DNA of 55,662 nucleotides, taken from the NCBI GenBank assembly GCA_905478855.1, contig CAJQKF010000126.1, forward strand, positions 1 to 55,662, given 5' to 3'. Positions 8,391 to 18,478 of the stretch are shown here, in pieces. This stretch comes from an uncultured Gammaproteobacteria bacterium (GTDB lineage: Bacteria; Pseudomonadota; Gammaproteobacteria; Arenicellales; CAJQKF01). The notes beneath the pieces were generated by a model that had not been told where the DNA came from, made no database searches, and was given only the letters and a program-made list of their open reading frames with translations. How positions within the stretch are numbered: position 1 is the stretch's first letter; each line of letters begins with the position of its first letter. The position numbers and the translations under genes are program-made.

Positions 8391-10283
8391 TTAGGGTTTC
8401 ATCCAGAATGTGTCGGGTTGATAGCTTCCAAAGTATGCACCGGGAGACCAACTATAAACGCCTTCTTCTGGAACATTTTGCAGTTTATTACTAATTGCAA
8501 CGGGCTGCAGTACGCCGCAAACGACACCAACTGAAAATACTTGATCCCGATGAATATTGAGTATTTCTCTCCATGCCGACTCGCGACCAGAATCTTCCAA
8601 AGCCATTTGCCATTGATCACGAAGTTCCAGCAATCGTTGTGCGCTTGGCATATCCGGTGCTTCACCTGCGTTGCCACCGGTCTCGTAATACTGGCCCCAT
8701 TTGGGCCATTGCAGTTGGTCCTGAGCAACCGGTACGAATTCTGCCGGGCTTTCATTGATAGTCGGTAAACCATTATCGACTCCCGACCAGATAGCCATCA
8801 TTGCGCCGCCTGAGAACACCCGATCCCTAAATACTTCACGTTGAGATGGCTTGCTGTAAAGCTTAACGCCAATCTGCCGCCATGTGTCGTGAATTAATTC
8901 CAAGACGTCTGTTTGTTCGGTGCTTTCACCTGCAGTTTGCACAATTACCTCCATTGGCAATCCATCAGACATCAGTCGAATTCCATTTTCATTACGTTCG
9001 GTTAGTCCCATTTCGTCAAGCAGTGCATTGGCTTGATCAATATCGAACTGCGCCCATTTAGTTCGGTAATCTTCCTGGAAAAGCGGACTGGCCGATAAAA
9101 CGGTGTTGGCGCATTCCGCTCCGAGGCCGAAATAGACGACATTATTTATTTCGCTCCGGTCTACTGCAAGAGAAAGGGCTCTTCTAAATCGAATATCACG
9201 AACGAGCTGACGCCACGCTGGATTGTTGCTGTTAAGGTTCGGATACAAAGCTATCTGAGCGCCGGTACCTTTCTGCCATAATCTAACGGTAAAATCATTG
9301 CGTGCCTCACCCTCCTTTAAGAAAGTATAGTTATCTAGGCGTAAGTAACGTGCCTGAAGGTCAGCTTCTCCTGATCCGGTTTTTGCCGGTATTAGACTCT
9401 TGCTGACAATATTAATCACTAACTGATCAACATACGGCAGTTGTTGGCCAGATTGGTCGACCCTGTGGAAGTACGGGTTACGTTTAAATACGAAACGATC
9501 CGACGGAGGAGGTGTTGAATTAATCCATGGCTGTAGCACGGGCAAATCTACGTTGGTGGCTTTGTACTGACGTGCTTTGCGTGTATGTAAGCTAGCCCAG
9601 TTTCTCACCGCCGCGTCGAGCACCATTTCGTTTAACTTATTGGTATCTGCATAGTTGCCATGAAATTGTTTCATGTAATGCGCCGGTTGATAAATATACA
9701 GGGGCCGTGCGCCGGCGAGGGCGGGTAAAAAGTATGGGTTAGGTTTAGACCAGGCGTATTTGATGGTATACGGATCGATAATAGTTACAGTAGGAAATTC
9801 GTCGCCTACTTGTAAGGTTTTATTAGGACCAAACGGTGATAACAATTCACTATTCGCTACATCTTCCCAATAATATCGAAAATCTTCTGTGGTAAACGGC
9901 TCACCATCGGACCACTTATGACCTTCGCGTAAATGAAGTGTAAAAACACTGCCTTGTTCGATATCAATAGATTCCAGTATATCGGGATGTAATTCAAAGT
10001 TCGTATCATAGGTGAGCAGACGTGCATAACCATATACGTTGGCCATGCGAATATCTTTATTGGTACCCATAAGTAATCGAATTTCACCACCATACTGACC
10101 AACACTTCTCCCGTCTAGGTCGAGGTCAATGACACGTGGGTTATTGGGCAAGCGAAGGTCTATAGAAGGCAATTCGCCGGCGCTGACCCGCTCAGTCAAA
10201 ACTGGAACTTCAGACGCTCCATGGGCAATACCCGTCGTAAGTAAAATAGCAAAAATACTGCGACTGAATAAGCGTGTTTTCAT
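8391..10283 (-). CDS. Peptide-type ABC transporter substrate-binding protein (SBP_bac_5)
   Basis: 630 residues, longer than DppA/OppA (about 535). A Sec signal covers residues 1-22 (cut near AHG-A). SBP_bac_5 signatures include LREGHKWSDGEPFTTEDF, where the family reads WsDG.p.ta.Df, and the later IRFRRALSLAVDR segment. It captures the substrate in the periplasm for the two permeases. A GGAGA ribosome site precedes ATG 10283, which overlaps the ATPase stop by four bases. The long form with a long permease partner is common in uncharacterised proteobacterial importers. Substrate not predictable. Confidence 0.9.
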   Translation of the reverse strand: MKTRLFSRSIFAILLTTGIAHGASEVPVLTERVSAGELPSIDLRLPNNPRVIDLDLDGRSVGQYGGEIRLLMGTNKDIRMANVYGYARLLTYDTNFELHPDILESIDIEQGSVFTLHLREGHKWSDGEPFTTEDFRYYWEDVANSELLSPFGPNKTLQVGDEFPTVTIIDPYTIKYAWSKPNPYFLPALAGARPLYIYQPAHYMKQFHGNYADTNKLNEMVLDAAVRNWASLHTRKARQYKATNVDLPVLQPWINSTPPPSDRFVFKRNPYFHRVDQSGQQLPYVDQLVINIVSKSLIPAKTGSGEADLQARYLRLDNYTFLKEGEARNDFTVRLWQKGTGAQIALYPNLNSNNPAWRQLVRDIRFRRALSLAVDRSEINNVVYFGLGAECANTVLSASPLFQEDYRTKWAQFDIDQANALLDEMGLTERNENGIRLMSDGLPMEVIVQTAGESTEQTDVLELIHDTWRQIGVKLYSKPSQREVFRDRVFSGGAMMAIWSGVDNGLPTINESPAEFVPVAQDQLQWPKWGQYYETGGNAGEAPDMPSAQRLLELRDQWQMALEDSGRESAWREILNIHRDQVFSVGVVCGVLQPVAISNKLQNVPEEGVYSWSPGAYFGSYQPDTFWMKP

Positions 10284-12154
10284 AAAAGGTCTCCTGCGCT
10301 CGCATCGGCTCGTGCCCGCACAAAGTGGTTGTCACCCAAGTCAATTAACGCGCTTTTAACCGGTTCTTTACTGGAAAATGGTTCGTTCCAAGAATTTGGG
10401 TCGGAAGCTTTGTTTTTGTATATAGAGTTGAAATCGAGTTTTCTTGATAACTCTGCAAACGGTACCGCTTGCAGAAGTGCTTTTGTATAAGGATGAACCG
10501 GGTTTGCAAAAAGCATTTCCCGTGGGGCTACTTCGACTAACTTTCCGTTACACATAACTGAAATTCTGTCAGCAATATAATCAACTACTGCGAGGTTATG
10601 GGATACGAACAGATAGGTTAAATTCAGTTCCCTTTGTAAGTCTTTAAGTAGGTTTAAGATTTGTGCTTGGATTGATACATCCAAAGCTGATACGGGTTCA
10701 TCGCAGATGATTACGTCGGGTCTTAACGCTAGTGCTCGCGCGATTCCTATCCGTTGCCGCTGGCCTCCAGAGAAGCTATGTGGGTAACGGCTAAGGAAAC
10801 GGGGATCTAGTCCTACTAGTTTCATTAGCTCTTTGATTAATTCAATCTGGTAGTCATCGTCGCCCACACCATGAATAATAAGTGGCTCGCGAATGATGTC
10901 GAATACTGTCATTCGTGGATTTAGCGAGCTAAATGGATCTTGAAAAATAATTTGCATTTTCTTGCGGAAATCAAACATTTCCGTATTATTCAATCCAAGG
11001 ACGTCAATTGGCGTATCACCATCATAGAAACGCACACTACCGCTATCGGGTGTAAGTGCCCGCATAATTATTTTGCTTAATGTGGTTTTGCCACAGCCAC
11101 TTTCACCAACAAGTCCCATGGACTCGCCTTTCAGTATAGTCAAATTAACATTGTCGACGGCGCGAACTTCAGATGCAGATGACGTAAACCAGCCTTCGTT
11201 TCGAACGGCATAAGATTTTACGATGTTGGTAATTTCTAAGTGCCTTTTTTCGCTGACTTGCTTGGGATTGGCTTCGGGTTGAAAGTGAGGACCCAATTGA
11301 TGTTCTATCTCGCGAACCGGTATTAGTCGCTCACCTTTCTTCATATCGAAGTGGGGGACGGCCTTGAACAGCGCTTTCAAATACGGGTGTTGCGGCGAGG
11401 TAAATATATCTCCGATTGACCCACGTTCCATAACCTCGCCATGGTACATAACTACAACTTCTTCTGCGACGTTTGCAACAACACCGAGATCGTGTGTAAT
11501 TAGCAGCACAGCCATGCCGAGTTCTTTTTGTAATTCACGCACAATGTGTAAAATTTGTGCCTGAATGGTTACGTCTAATGCAGTCGTTGGTTCATCGGCG
11601 ATGAGTAAGGACGGACGGCATATAAGCGCCAATGCAATCATGGCGCGTTGTCTAAGACCACCAGACAGTTCAAACGGATAAGTTTGTAATGCTCTGGCTG
11701 GATTCGGAAAGCCAACCAGTTTGAGCATCTCTTCTGTAAGACGCATACCTTCCTTAATACTGGCGTCACGATGCAGAAAAAGCGCCTCGCTTATTTGATC
11801 GCCAATAGTGTGCAGTGGTGACAGAGATACCATCGGTTCTTGGAATATCATCGATATTGCGCCACCTCGAATAGCTCTCATGCCTTCGCTTGTCGGGTCA
11901 AGTTTGGCAATATCGATAGTGTCAGCATCTTCAGCGGGGGTAAGTAGAAGCTGGCCGCTTCGAATGGATGCAATTTTTGGCAGTATGCCCATAATGGACT
12001 GAGCTGTTACCGACTTACCGGAACCGCTTTCGCCTACTATGGCCACGGTGCTGCCTGGCATAACGTCAAAGGATACGCCACGAACGGCCTCAATGGAGCC
12101 GCCGTGCACCTTGAAATCGACCCTTAGATCTTTAACATCAAGTAGTGGTTTCAC
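10280..12154 (-). CDS. Fused double ATP-binding protein of a peptide-type ABC transporter (DppD-DppF fusion)
   Basis: 624 residues holding two complete ABC domains. Domain 1 has Walker A GESGSGKS (41-48), signature LSGGL (163-167) and Walker B LLIADEP (183-189). Domain 2 has Walker A GESGCGKT (350-357), an LSGGQRQR-type signature (FSGGQRQRIGIARAL) and VIICDEP. Each half ends in the oligopeptide C-terminal motif (HPYLKALF, HPYTKALL). One chain therefore supplies both ATPase subunits, as in YejF/GsiA. The start is GTG with a poor ribosome site. The gene is 57 bases after the GDPD gene on the same strand. Confidence 0.93.
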   Translation of the reverse strand: MKPLLDVKDLRVDFKVHGGSIEAVRGVSFDVMPGSTVAIVGESGSGKSVTAQSIMGILPKIASIRSGQLLLTPAEDADTIDIAKLDPTSEGMRAIRGGAISMIFQEPMVSLSPLHTIGDQISEALFLHRDASIKEGMRLTEEMLKLVGFPNPARALQTYPFELSGGLRQRAMIALALICRPSLLIADEPTTALDVTIQAQILHIVRELQKELGMAVLLITHDLGVVANVAEEVVVMYHGEVMERGSIGDIFTSPQHPYLKALFKAVPHFDMKKGERLIPVREIEHQLGPHFQPEANPKQVSEKRHLEITNIVKSYAVRNEGWFTSSASEVRAVDNVNLTILKGESMGLVGESGCGKTTLSKIIMRALTPDSGSVRFYDGDTPIDVLGLNNTEMFDFRKKMQIIFQDPFSSLNPRMTVFDIIREPLIIHGVGDDDYQIELIKELMKLVGLDPRFLSRYPHSFSGGQRQRIGIARALALRPDVIICDEPVSALDVSIQAQILNLLKDLQRELNLTYLFVSHNLAVVDYIADRISVMCNGKLVEVAPREMLFANPVHPYTKALLQAVPFAELSRKLDFNSIYKNKASDPNSWNEPFSSKEPVKSALIDLGDNHFVRARADASAGDLL

Positions 12155-12211
12155 AAATTTTTATCAATTCTGATTTAGGAAACAAAATTACGATGACTTT
12201 CGCTTTGTGCG

Positions 12212-13114
12212 TCATCCCCTCTCTACCAACTCCGCCAATTTTTCAGGATAATCAGTAATAATGCTATCAACCGACCATGCCAGTAGCTTTTTCATATCGT
12301 TACTTTGATTTACCGTCCAAGCATAAACATCAAGATTAAGCTCACGAGCTTCTTCTATTTTTTCAATTGTGAGGTCTTTATGTTCAGAGCACCAGTAGCT
12401 TACACCCATAGCGTTTACCATTTTTGGCATTGAAAAGCCAAAATCCTTAATATTTAGTCCAGCCGTCCAGGGTGAATTGCCACCATTTATTGTTACAGTA
12501 TCAAAGTTTGGCTGACAACTAGTTAGACACCCATAGATTAGGTTGGGTGCTAGTTTTTGCATTTCTTTTATAATAGACCAATTGAATGATTGCAGGGTTA
12601 CTGTTGATTGTAAGTCTAACCGCTCTATAGTGTCGATGACCCGTTTTGCGTAGTAACTCACTTCTGGTTGTGGTTCCGGCACAGTGGGCCCATATTTAAT
12701 TTCTAGTGTTATTAACGGGCCGGATCTTTCCAATGATTTAATAAAGGTTGACAACTCTTCTAGTGTTGGAATTCGGGTGCCGTCTATAGATTGTTGCTCT
12801 GAAAAACGCTGTTGATAATGGCTATGGGGTCTTAATCGACCGATATCGAATGTTGGTAAATCAGTCGAATTTATGGAAAACCACGGGATAGGCGTTTCTG
12901 CCCAGTTCGGCCCTTGCCTTACGATATCGGGGTTTATGGTCTCATCATGAACTATAATCAATTGTCCGTCGGCCGTAATATTTACATCGACTTCAATGCG
13001 ATCCATCCCCGCCTCGAATGCTCGTTCGAAACCTGCAATAGAGTTTTCTGGAAGATATCCTCTCGCGCCGCGGTGACCTTGTGTGATGCATTTTTTCAGT
13101 TTATTGTTATTCAA
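12212..13114 (-). CDS. Glycerophosphodiester phosphodiesterase
   Basis: 300 residues. The GDPD TIM-barrel motifs are intact: GHRG (His14), EVDV (Glu41, Asp43) and HDE (His56). It hydrolyses deacylated phospholipid head groups to glycerol-3-phosphate and an alcohol. No signal peptide is seen, so it is probably cytoplasmic like UgpQ. The start is a TTG (no ATG lies before the catalytic His), with GGAC upstream. It is the first gene of the minus-strand run that continues into the peptide-type importer, so the importer could bring in its substrate; this is inference from position only. Confidence 0.88.
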   Translation of the reverse strand: MNNNKLKKCITQGHRGARGYLPENSIAGFERAFEAGMDRIEVDVNITADGQLIIVHDETINPDIVRQGPNWAETPIPWFSINSTDLPTFDIGRLRPHSHYQQRFSEQQSIDGTRIPTLEELSTFIKSLERSGPLITLEIKYGPTVPEPQPEVSYYAKRVIDTIERLDLQSTVTLQSFNWSIIKEMQKLAPNLIYGCLTSCQPNFDTVTINGGNSPWTAGLNIKDFGFSMPKMVNAMGVSYWCSEHKDLTIEKIEEARELNLDVYAWTVNQSNDMKKLLAWSVDSIITDYPEKLAELVERG

Positions 13115-13186
13115 GTTGATTGTCCGAACAGTAGTAATTTGTTAGCAATAATCACAGGACCAAAAATTACCGAATTTTTAAATATT

Positions 13187-13921
13187 ATGAAACAAAAAAA
13201 TAGCCTAATTTGGCGTAATCTTAGCAAACGCTTAGACGATAATGGGTTAAACGTTTTTTCATCAATTCCGATATCTACTATTGACGATGACCTGCGCGCA
13301 GATTTAGATTCGGCTATGGTGGATAGAGAAACTTCGTATAATACGGTAGTTATAATTGGTCATTCGGGTAGTAAAATATGGCCCCGAGTGGAAGCTGACT
13401 TAGCTGTCTGTGATGAACCTGTGGATCAATTTAGCATTAAAACGGTCAATGAAGCTTTCAGTGAATTAGCGAAAAACTCCACCTGTGAAATAATTTATCC
13501 GGGGTCTACGCAAATTCCGCTTCAAAAGTTGGGCAAGTTTTGCGGATGGGGCGAATCTTCGTGGCTCGGCATAAACATCTATAAGCCATTTGGAACTTGG
13601 TATGCGTTTCGCGCGGTTTTGCTCTCTACTCTAGAACTTCCTCAAGTGGCGATGGAGCAATACAAGTCACCTTGTCTTTCATGTGTCGATAAACCTTGCT
13701 TGACTGCATGCCCGGTAAATGCCCCCGGGGAACCTGGGGAATTTGACTTAAACGGCTGTGTTAACTACCGTCTGAGTAGCAACTCCGACTGTGCTAATAC
13801 CTGTCTCGCTCGGTACGCGTGCCCAGAAGCGAAGGATTTTGCGTATCCGCAATCTATGGGTAATTATTTCTATGGCCGTTCTTTGCAGACTCTTAAGCGA
13901 TGGGAAAAGTCTGGTAGATGA
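13187..13921 (+). CDS. Ferredoxin-like 4Fe-4S protein of unknown role
   Basis: 244 residues from ATG 13187. The frame is open upstream to 12914, but that part is antisense to the GDPD gene, so the later ATG is chosen; no good ribosome site is visible. A TTG at 13139 is an alternative. The C-terminal half has CLSCVDKPCLTACP, a CxxCxxxxCxxxCP 4Fe-4S pattern. Four more Cys follow (near CVNYRL, DCANTC and ACP), enough for a second cluster. The N-terminal half has no motif I know. The layout resembles small ferredoxin proteins distantly like the C-terminus of epoxyqueuosine reductase QueG. No signal peptide. Function not assigned. Confidence 0.75.
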   Translation: MKQKNSLIWRNLSKRLDDNGLNVFSSIPISTIDDDLRADLDSAMVDRETSYNTVVIIGHSGSKIWPRVEADLAVCDEPVDQFSIKTVNEAFSELAKNSTCEIIYPGSTQIPLQKLGKFCGWGESSWLGINIYKPFGTWYAFRAVLLSTLELPQVAMEQYKSPCLSCVDKPCLTACPVNAPGEPGEFDLNGCVNYRLSSNSDCANTCLARYACPEAKDFAYPQSMGNYFYGRSLQTLKRWEKSGR

Positions 13922-14005
13922 ATTTGACGATGATTAACTGTTGAAAATACCTTTATAATTACATCTGCTACAGCATAAATCTGTTCTACCACTCAGGGAT
14001 CATAT

Positions 14006-17000
14006 ATGCCTCAATTTCTAAATACCGGTCGAATCCTACTGGCACTTTTAGTCACAATTTTTCAAACGAGCTTGTTGGCGGCAACAGCTGATGAATCGAT
14101 GGACAAAGCACTGGCCGCTTGGGAGACTAAGAACTATCAGGAAGCTTTGGAAATATGGCTTTTAAAGGCCTACGATGGCGATCCGGAAGCCCAATATCGT
14201 CTTGGTGAAATGTTTGCCGATGGCACTGGTACTGTGGTGGATCAGTCTGAGGCAGTGTATTGGTATAGTCGGGCAACAGACCAAGGACATGCCGCCGCCC
14301 AGTATAAACTTGGCAATGCTTACTTTCACGGTGTCGGCACGAAGCCGGACAAAGCAAAGGCTCTAGAGTGGTGGCATATTGCCGCTGAGAACGGAAACCG
14401 AGAAGCGCAATATCATCTTGGTCGAGCTTATTTTTATGGGATCGATGTGCAACAAAACTCGAAGGTCGCGTTAGATTGGTTTGAACGATCGGCTCAATCT
14501 GACTACCAGCAGGCCCTGGATTTCTTGGTGCGTGTGGGCTCTACGAACCAACAAAATGAGGTGGAGGGTGAAAACACTTGGACCGGTTATGGCCGGATAA
14601 GTGGCGAGGCTATTCGCGTTTATGCTGGTTTCAATCGACTGTCTCCAATTTTAACAACTCTCGACTCTGGCTCGTTATTGCGTGTTGTAGAACAAAATGC
14701 AGGTTGGTTTCGCGCACAATTCCCCGGTGGTCTGCCGGTATGGGTGCCGTCCGAGAACGTCGTTACTGTGGAAGGGCAAACAACAATTACCGGGTCTGGG
14801 ATTCAGGCTCGCCCAGATCCAGGTACTGCTGCTGACGTTAAATCAGTGGGAATTTTCCTCGATGGTGATGCCGTGTTATTGCTCGAATCTCGACCAGAGT
14901 GGAGCAAAGTGCAGTCGCCAGAGTCCATGACTGGCTGGGTGGAGGTGACAAATGTAGTGGAACTGCCGGACGATGAGTTCGTCGCAAAGGAATGGAAGTC
15001 GGCTCGGGATCGAATGGAAATTTCCGTAACGAGTTCCAGATCTTTGGTAGTGCTCAACTCATCCGAAAGCGAAGGTTCAACAGTCGAGGAAGTTGAGGAA
15101 GTTATTGTAGAAGAGCCCGCTGATGAAAAAGTGCAGGCAGTCCCCTCGGATTTGAATGAAGTTGATGAAATGCTTGAGGTGGCCTCTGCTGAGGTAGAGC
15201 AGGTCGTTGCATCTGATGACCCGCGATTTTTGAATATTGCCGGCGCGGCAAAAATAAAAAATGGCAATATTCTTCGGGTTGGTCCGAATGGGATGGATGT
15301 ATATGCGCGAAGTCGAGAGAGTTCTGCGCGAATTGATCGCTTACCTGCTGCAATGTTACTTAGAGTAATAGAGAAAAAATCGACTTGGCTAAAAGTAGAA
15401 GTGGCCGGGGGTTTACCGTTATGGATCTATAGTCGGTTTTTGGATCGGGACGGTAATGACGGACGGATCACAGGACGAGGTGTTCGAGCTCGGCCCTTAC
15501 CCTCGACTACTAATGAATCTCAGCCGGTTGGCAATTATCCTACAGGTGCAACGGTTAGAGTTCTAGAAGATGCACAGGAATGGGTTCGTATCAGAGCACC
15601 AGAATCTATCGGAGGTTGGGTGCAGATCAATGAGCTGTATTTGGTCGAGGACGAAGCAGATAACGTTAAACGGGAATGGCAGCTGCAAGCATTAAACGGC
15701 CCACAGACTCTGACCTCAATACAGGCGGCTGTCGCTGAAGAGGGAGCTAATGAAGCGGGTAGCGAGTTAAGTGTCGAAGTTGAGGATGTAATTGAGTCGC
15801 TAGTTACTGGAAATGATGAAAGTAATACACTAACCACTGACCTGAATGAAGCCCCTGTAGTAACAGATGAAGCCCCTGTAGTAACAGATGATGGGGAAGA
15901 ATCCGATGAATCTTTCGAAACTAATGATGCCAACGTCAGTAATCGTGAGGCAGATAATGATCAGGTTGACACGGACTCAAGTGGTTTAAGTCAGTCGGAC
16001 TTACTGACTACGGAATCTGCACCAAGTGAATCGGATGTCAATTTAGCTAGCGAGGATGAACTCGTTGGGAACGATGTTGAACAATCATCGCTTGATGTCG
16101 ATGCAGTTATTGCTGCTAGCGAGACTCAAGACGGTCTGCTAAAAGATTCGATAGATGCCGATACAGTTGCTGTTGTTGACTCTGCGAATGAGTCATCAGA
16201 TTCTGTGATAACCAGTCTAGTGGAAAATGCAGAGCCGGATCAGCTACCCATTGATCTAGCAAGCGAAACTCTGATTCAAAACGAAATTGATGTAGCGTTG
16301 AATGAGCCGGTTCAAGTAGATAACGGTCTAGAGGTGTCGACTGACTTGAGTAATGATATCACTAATGACCCACTTAACAGTGATGATGTCGTCGGGGCTA
16401 AAACGTTAAATGATTCCCAAGACAATGAGGTATTGCCCCAAATTGAAGTGACTGAAAACTCTGATGAGATTTCCGAGCAGGGAGAAGTTAGCATCGATGA
16501 TCGGTCGGTTCCGGAGTCAATTACGGATACCGATAAACTAGAAGGAGAACAGGAATCTACGCTGCAAGATGATGCTGTTGTGCTGACTGACAATGATTCG
16601 GTCGACACCGATAATGAAATAGCTGAGGTTGAAGAAACAGATAACAGCATTACCGATGCGAAAGAGCTACCAGAAGCCGAGATTGCCGAGATAAATGACC
16701 CCTCAGATTTGATAGTTGCGGTTGAGTTTGATTCTCTAAATTGGCTTTACAGCCAACAGGGTTCTGCGTTTGCCGTAGAGTTAATGCGCGATATTAGCCG
16801 GGATGTTGTAATTCAAACCGCCTCGCAAATGGATACAGAACTTCAATTGGTGGCGTTCTCCAAAACGCGTCAGTTGGATACGGTTTATAATCTTATGATC
16901 GGTCCATTTGCAAATTTGTTGGCAATAAAAGAAGTGTTGCTGCAATATCAATCTCGGTTTGAAGAGATTCGCATTAGGCGACTCGGTACCTTTCAAATTG

Positions 17001-17071
17001 AGTGGTGTGAGAGGGTAGATAATCTAACGCCGGATCAACTTTTAATCATTGTGGATAAGTGTCTGAATTAA
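14006..17071 (+). CDS. Large exported Sel1-SH3-acidic-SPOR mosaic protein
   Basis: 1021 residues with a signal peptide or N-terminal anchor (about 1-26). Three Sel1/TPR-like repeats occupy about 57-164. Two bacterial SH3-like segments follow (about 203-255 and 262-318). After a short acidic linker, a second SH3 pair (about 422-550) repeats the same order with the same GGLPxWxxS and ESxxGWV landmarks. A strongly acidic Asp/Glu/Ser/Asn/Val tract without clear domains runs about 560-905. The last 100 residues look like a SPOR domain, with QLVAFSK and YNLMIGPF. SPOR binds denuded peptidoglycan at septa, and SH3 and Sel1 are common in envelope scaffolds. A periplasmic cell-wall or division role is likely. 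Gene boundaries are clear; the precise function is not. Confidence 0.82.
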   Translation: MPQFLNTGRILLALLVTIFQTSLLAATADESMDKALAAWETKNYQEALEIWLLKAYDGDPEAQYRLGEMFADGTGTVVDQSEAVYWYSRATDQGHAAAQYKLGNAYFHGVGTKPDKAKALEWWHIAAENGNREAQYHLGRAYFYGIDVQQNSKVALDWFERSAQSDYQQALDFLVRVGSTNQQNEVEGENTWTGYGRISGEAIRVYAGFNRLSPILTTLDSGSLLRVVEQNAGWFRAQFPGGLPVWVPSENVVTVEGQTTITGSGIQARPDPGTAADVKSVGIFLDGDAVLLLESRPEWSKVQSPESMTGWVEVTNVVELPDDEFVAKEWKSARDRMEISVTSSRSLVVLNSSESEGSTVEEVEEVIVEEPADEKVQAVPSDLNEVDEMLEVASAEVEQVVASDDPRFLNIAGAAKIKNGNILRVGPNGMDVYARSRESSARIDRLPAAMLLRVIEKKSTWLKVEVAGGLPLWIYSRFLDRDGNDGRITGRGVRARPLPSTTNESQPVGNYPTGATVRVLEDAQEWVRIRAPESIGGWVQINELYLVEDEADNVKREWQLQALNGPQTLTSIQAAVAEEGANEAGSELSVEVEDVIESLVTGNDESNTLTTDLNEAPVVTDEAPVVTDDGEESDESFETNDANVSNREADNDQVDTDSSGLSQSDLLTTESAPSESDVNLASEDELVGNDVEQSSLDVDAVIAASETQDGLLKDSIDADTVAVVDSANESSDSVITSLVENAEPDQLPIDLASETLIQNEIDVALNEPVQVDNGLEVSTDLSNDITNDPLNSDDVVGAKTLNDSQDNEVLPQIEVTENSDEISEQGEVSIDDRSVPESITDTDKLEGEQESTLQDDAVVLTDNDSVDTDNEIAEVEETDNSITDAKELPEAEIAEINDPSDLIVAVEFDSLNWLYSQQGSAFAVELMRDISRDVVIQTASQMDTELQLVAFSKTRQLDTVYNLMIGPFANLLAIKEVLLQYQSRFEEIRIRRLGTFQIEWCERVDNLTPDQLLIIVDKCLN
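15848..15889 (+). repeat. 21-base perfect tandem duplication in the acidic linker
   Basis: Positions 15848-15868 and 15869-15889 are identical 21-base units, each coding EAPVVTD. The repeat keeps frame inside the Sel1-SH3-SPOR gene and lies in the low-complexity tract, which suggests slippage or recent expansion. Confidence 0.95.
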
Positions 17072-17220
17072 CGAGCACGTTTTTGTCTTGGCGATCGTAA
17101 AGATCGTCGCAAGGTGATAACTCTAGGTCGTTCGCTGATGTGTAGCTGGGCATGCTCCAGAATACGCTAATCCGCTTTTTACTTAATCTTTAATTTATAG
17201 CCTTTTAACGGAGTAATCAG

Positions 17221-18474
17221 ATGTTTGATACAAAACAGAAAATTGCGGATTTCGATCCCGAATTATGGTCTGCAATGACTGCCGAACATGTGCGTCAGGA
17301 AGAGCATATTGAACTTATAGCATCTGAAAATTACACCAGTCCTATGGTGATGGAGGCTCAGGGTTCAGGATTGACGAACAAGTACGCTGAAGGCTATCCC
17401 GGGAAACGCTATTACGGCGGTTGTGAGCATGTGGATGTTGCAGAGCAGCTAGCGATTGATCGTGCCTGTGAGTTATTTTCTGCGGACTATTGCAATGTGC
17501 AACCTCATTCTGGTTCACAAGCTAATGCCGCTGTATTTATGGCCTTAATTGAACCACACGATACTATTTTAGGGATGAGCCTGGCGCATGGTGGTCATTT
17601 AACTCACGGTGCTAAGGTTAATTTTTCTGGGAAAATTTATAATGCCGTGCAGTATGGCTTGAACGACGAAACTGGCGAAGTTGATTACGAAGAAGTTGCC
17701 AGACTTGCTCGTGAACATAAGCCGAAAATGATTATTGCAGGTTTCTCGGCTTATTCTCGGATAATGGATTGGAGTAAATTTCGCGCTGTTGCCGATGAAG
17801 TGGGTGCCTATTTGTTTGTTGATATGGCTCATATTGCTGGTCTGGTTGCTACAGGGCTCTATCCAAGTCCAATACCATTCGCGGATGTGGTAACCACAAC
17901 AACGCACAAGACTTTACGCGGACCGCGTGGTGGAATGATTCTTGCCAAGGAAAACCCAGAAATTACTAAAAAACTGAATTCCATGGTTTTTCCAGGTACA
18001 CAGGGTGGGCCGTTGATGCATGTAATTGCGGCAAAAGCTGTTGCGTTTAAAGAAGCTTTGTCGCCTGAATTTACGGTATATCAAAAGCAGGTAATCGAGA
18101 ACGCTCAAGCGATGGCGAGTCAGTTCCAGTCACGAGGTTATAACATCGTATCTGGTGGCACCGATGATCACCTATTCTTGCTCGATTTAATCGATAAGGA
18201 CATAACGGGAAAAGACGCTGATGCGGCTCTTGGTTATGCGAATATTACGGTTAATAAAAATAGTGTGCCAAATGACCCACGGTCCCCGTTTGTAACGAGT
18301 GGTTTGCGAATTGGATCACCTGCTATAACTACACGTGGTTTTAAGGAAAAAGAGTCTAGACAAGTAGTAGACTGGATTTGCGATGTGCTGGATAACATGG
18401 GTGATGAAAGCACCATTGATCGTGTTCGTGGTGAAGTGAAAGCATTATGTGCCCAATTTCCTGTTTATAAATAA
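17221..18474 (+). CDS. glyA: Serine hydroxymethyltransferase
   Basis: 417 residues, normal length. PLP enzyme that interconverts serine and glycine with tetrahydrofolate and 5,10-methylene-THF. The lysine motif [14 protein letters not shown] gives the Schiff-base Lys (about 229). The N-terminal [12 protein letters not shown] and [13 protein letters not shown] motifs are intact. CGGAG lies eight bases before the ATG. It is the first gene of a sarcosine oxidase cluster, a common arrangement: sarcosine oxidase yields glycine and methylene-THF, the two GlyA substrates. No glycine riboswitch pattern was found in the 149-base leader. Confidence 0.97.
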   Translation: MFDTKQKIADFDPELWSAMTAEHVRQEEHIELIASENYTSPMVMEAQGSGLTNKYAEGYPGKRYYGGCEHVDVAEQLAIDRACELFSADYCNVQPHSGSQANAAVFMALIEPHDTILGMSLAHGGHLTHGAKVNFSGKIYNAVQYGLNDETGEVDYEEVARLAREHKPKMIIAGFSAYSRIMDWSKFRAVADEVGAYLFVDMAHIAGLVATGLYPSPIPFADVVTTTTHKTLRGPRGGMILAKENPEITKKLNSMVFPGTQGGPLMHVIAAKAVAFKEALSPEFTVYQKQVIENAQAMASQFQSRGYNIVSGGTDDHLFLLDLIDKDITGKDADAALGYANITVNKNSVPNDPRSPFVTSGLRIGSPAITTRGFKEKESRQVVDWICDVLDNMGDESTIDRVRGEVKALCAQFPVYK

Positions 18475-18478
18475 TTTT

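Noticed and set aside
15535..16650. Ser/Thr-rich open frames antisense to the Sel1-SH3-SPOR gene
   Set aside because: They arise because Asp/Glu-rich codons read backwards as Ser/Thr/Val; no start signals or motifs.
17072..17220. Glycine riboswitch before glyA-sox
   Set aside because: Looked for the conserved glycine aptamer blocks and found none; only a weak CGATC/GATCG stem at 17092-17106.
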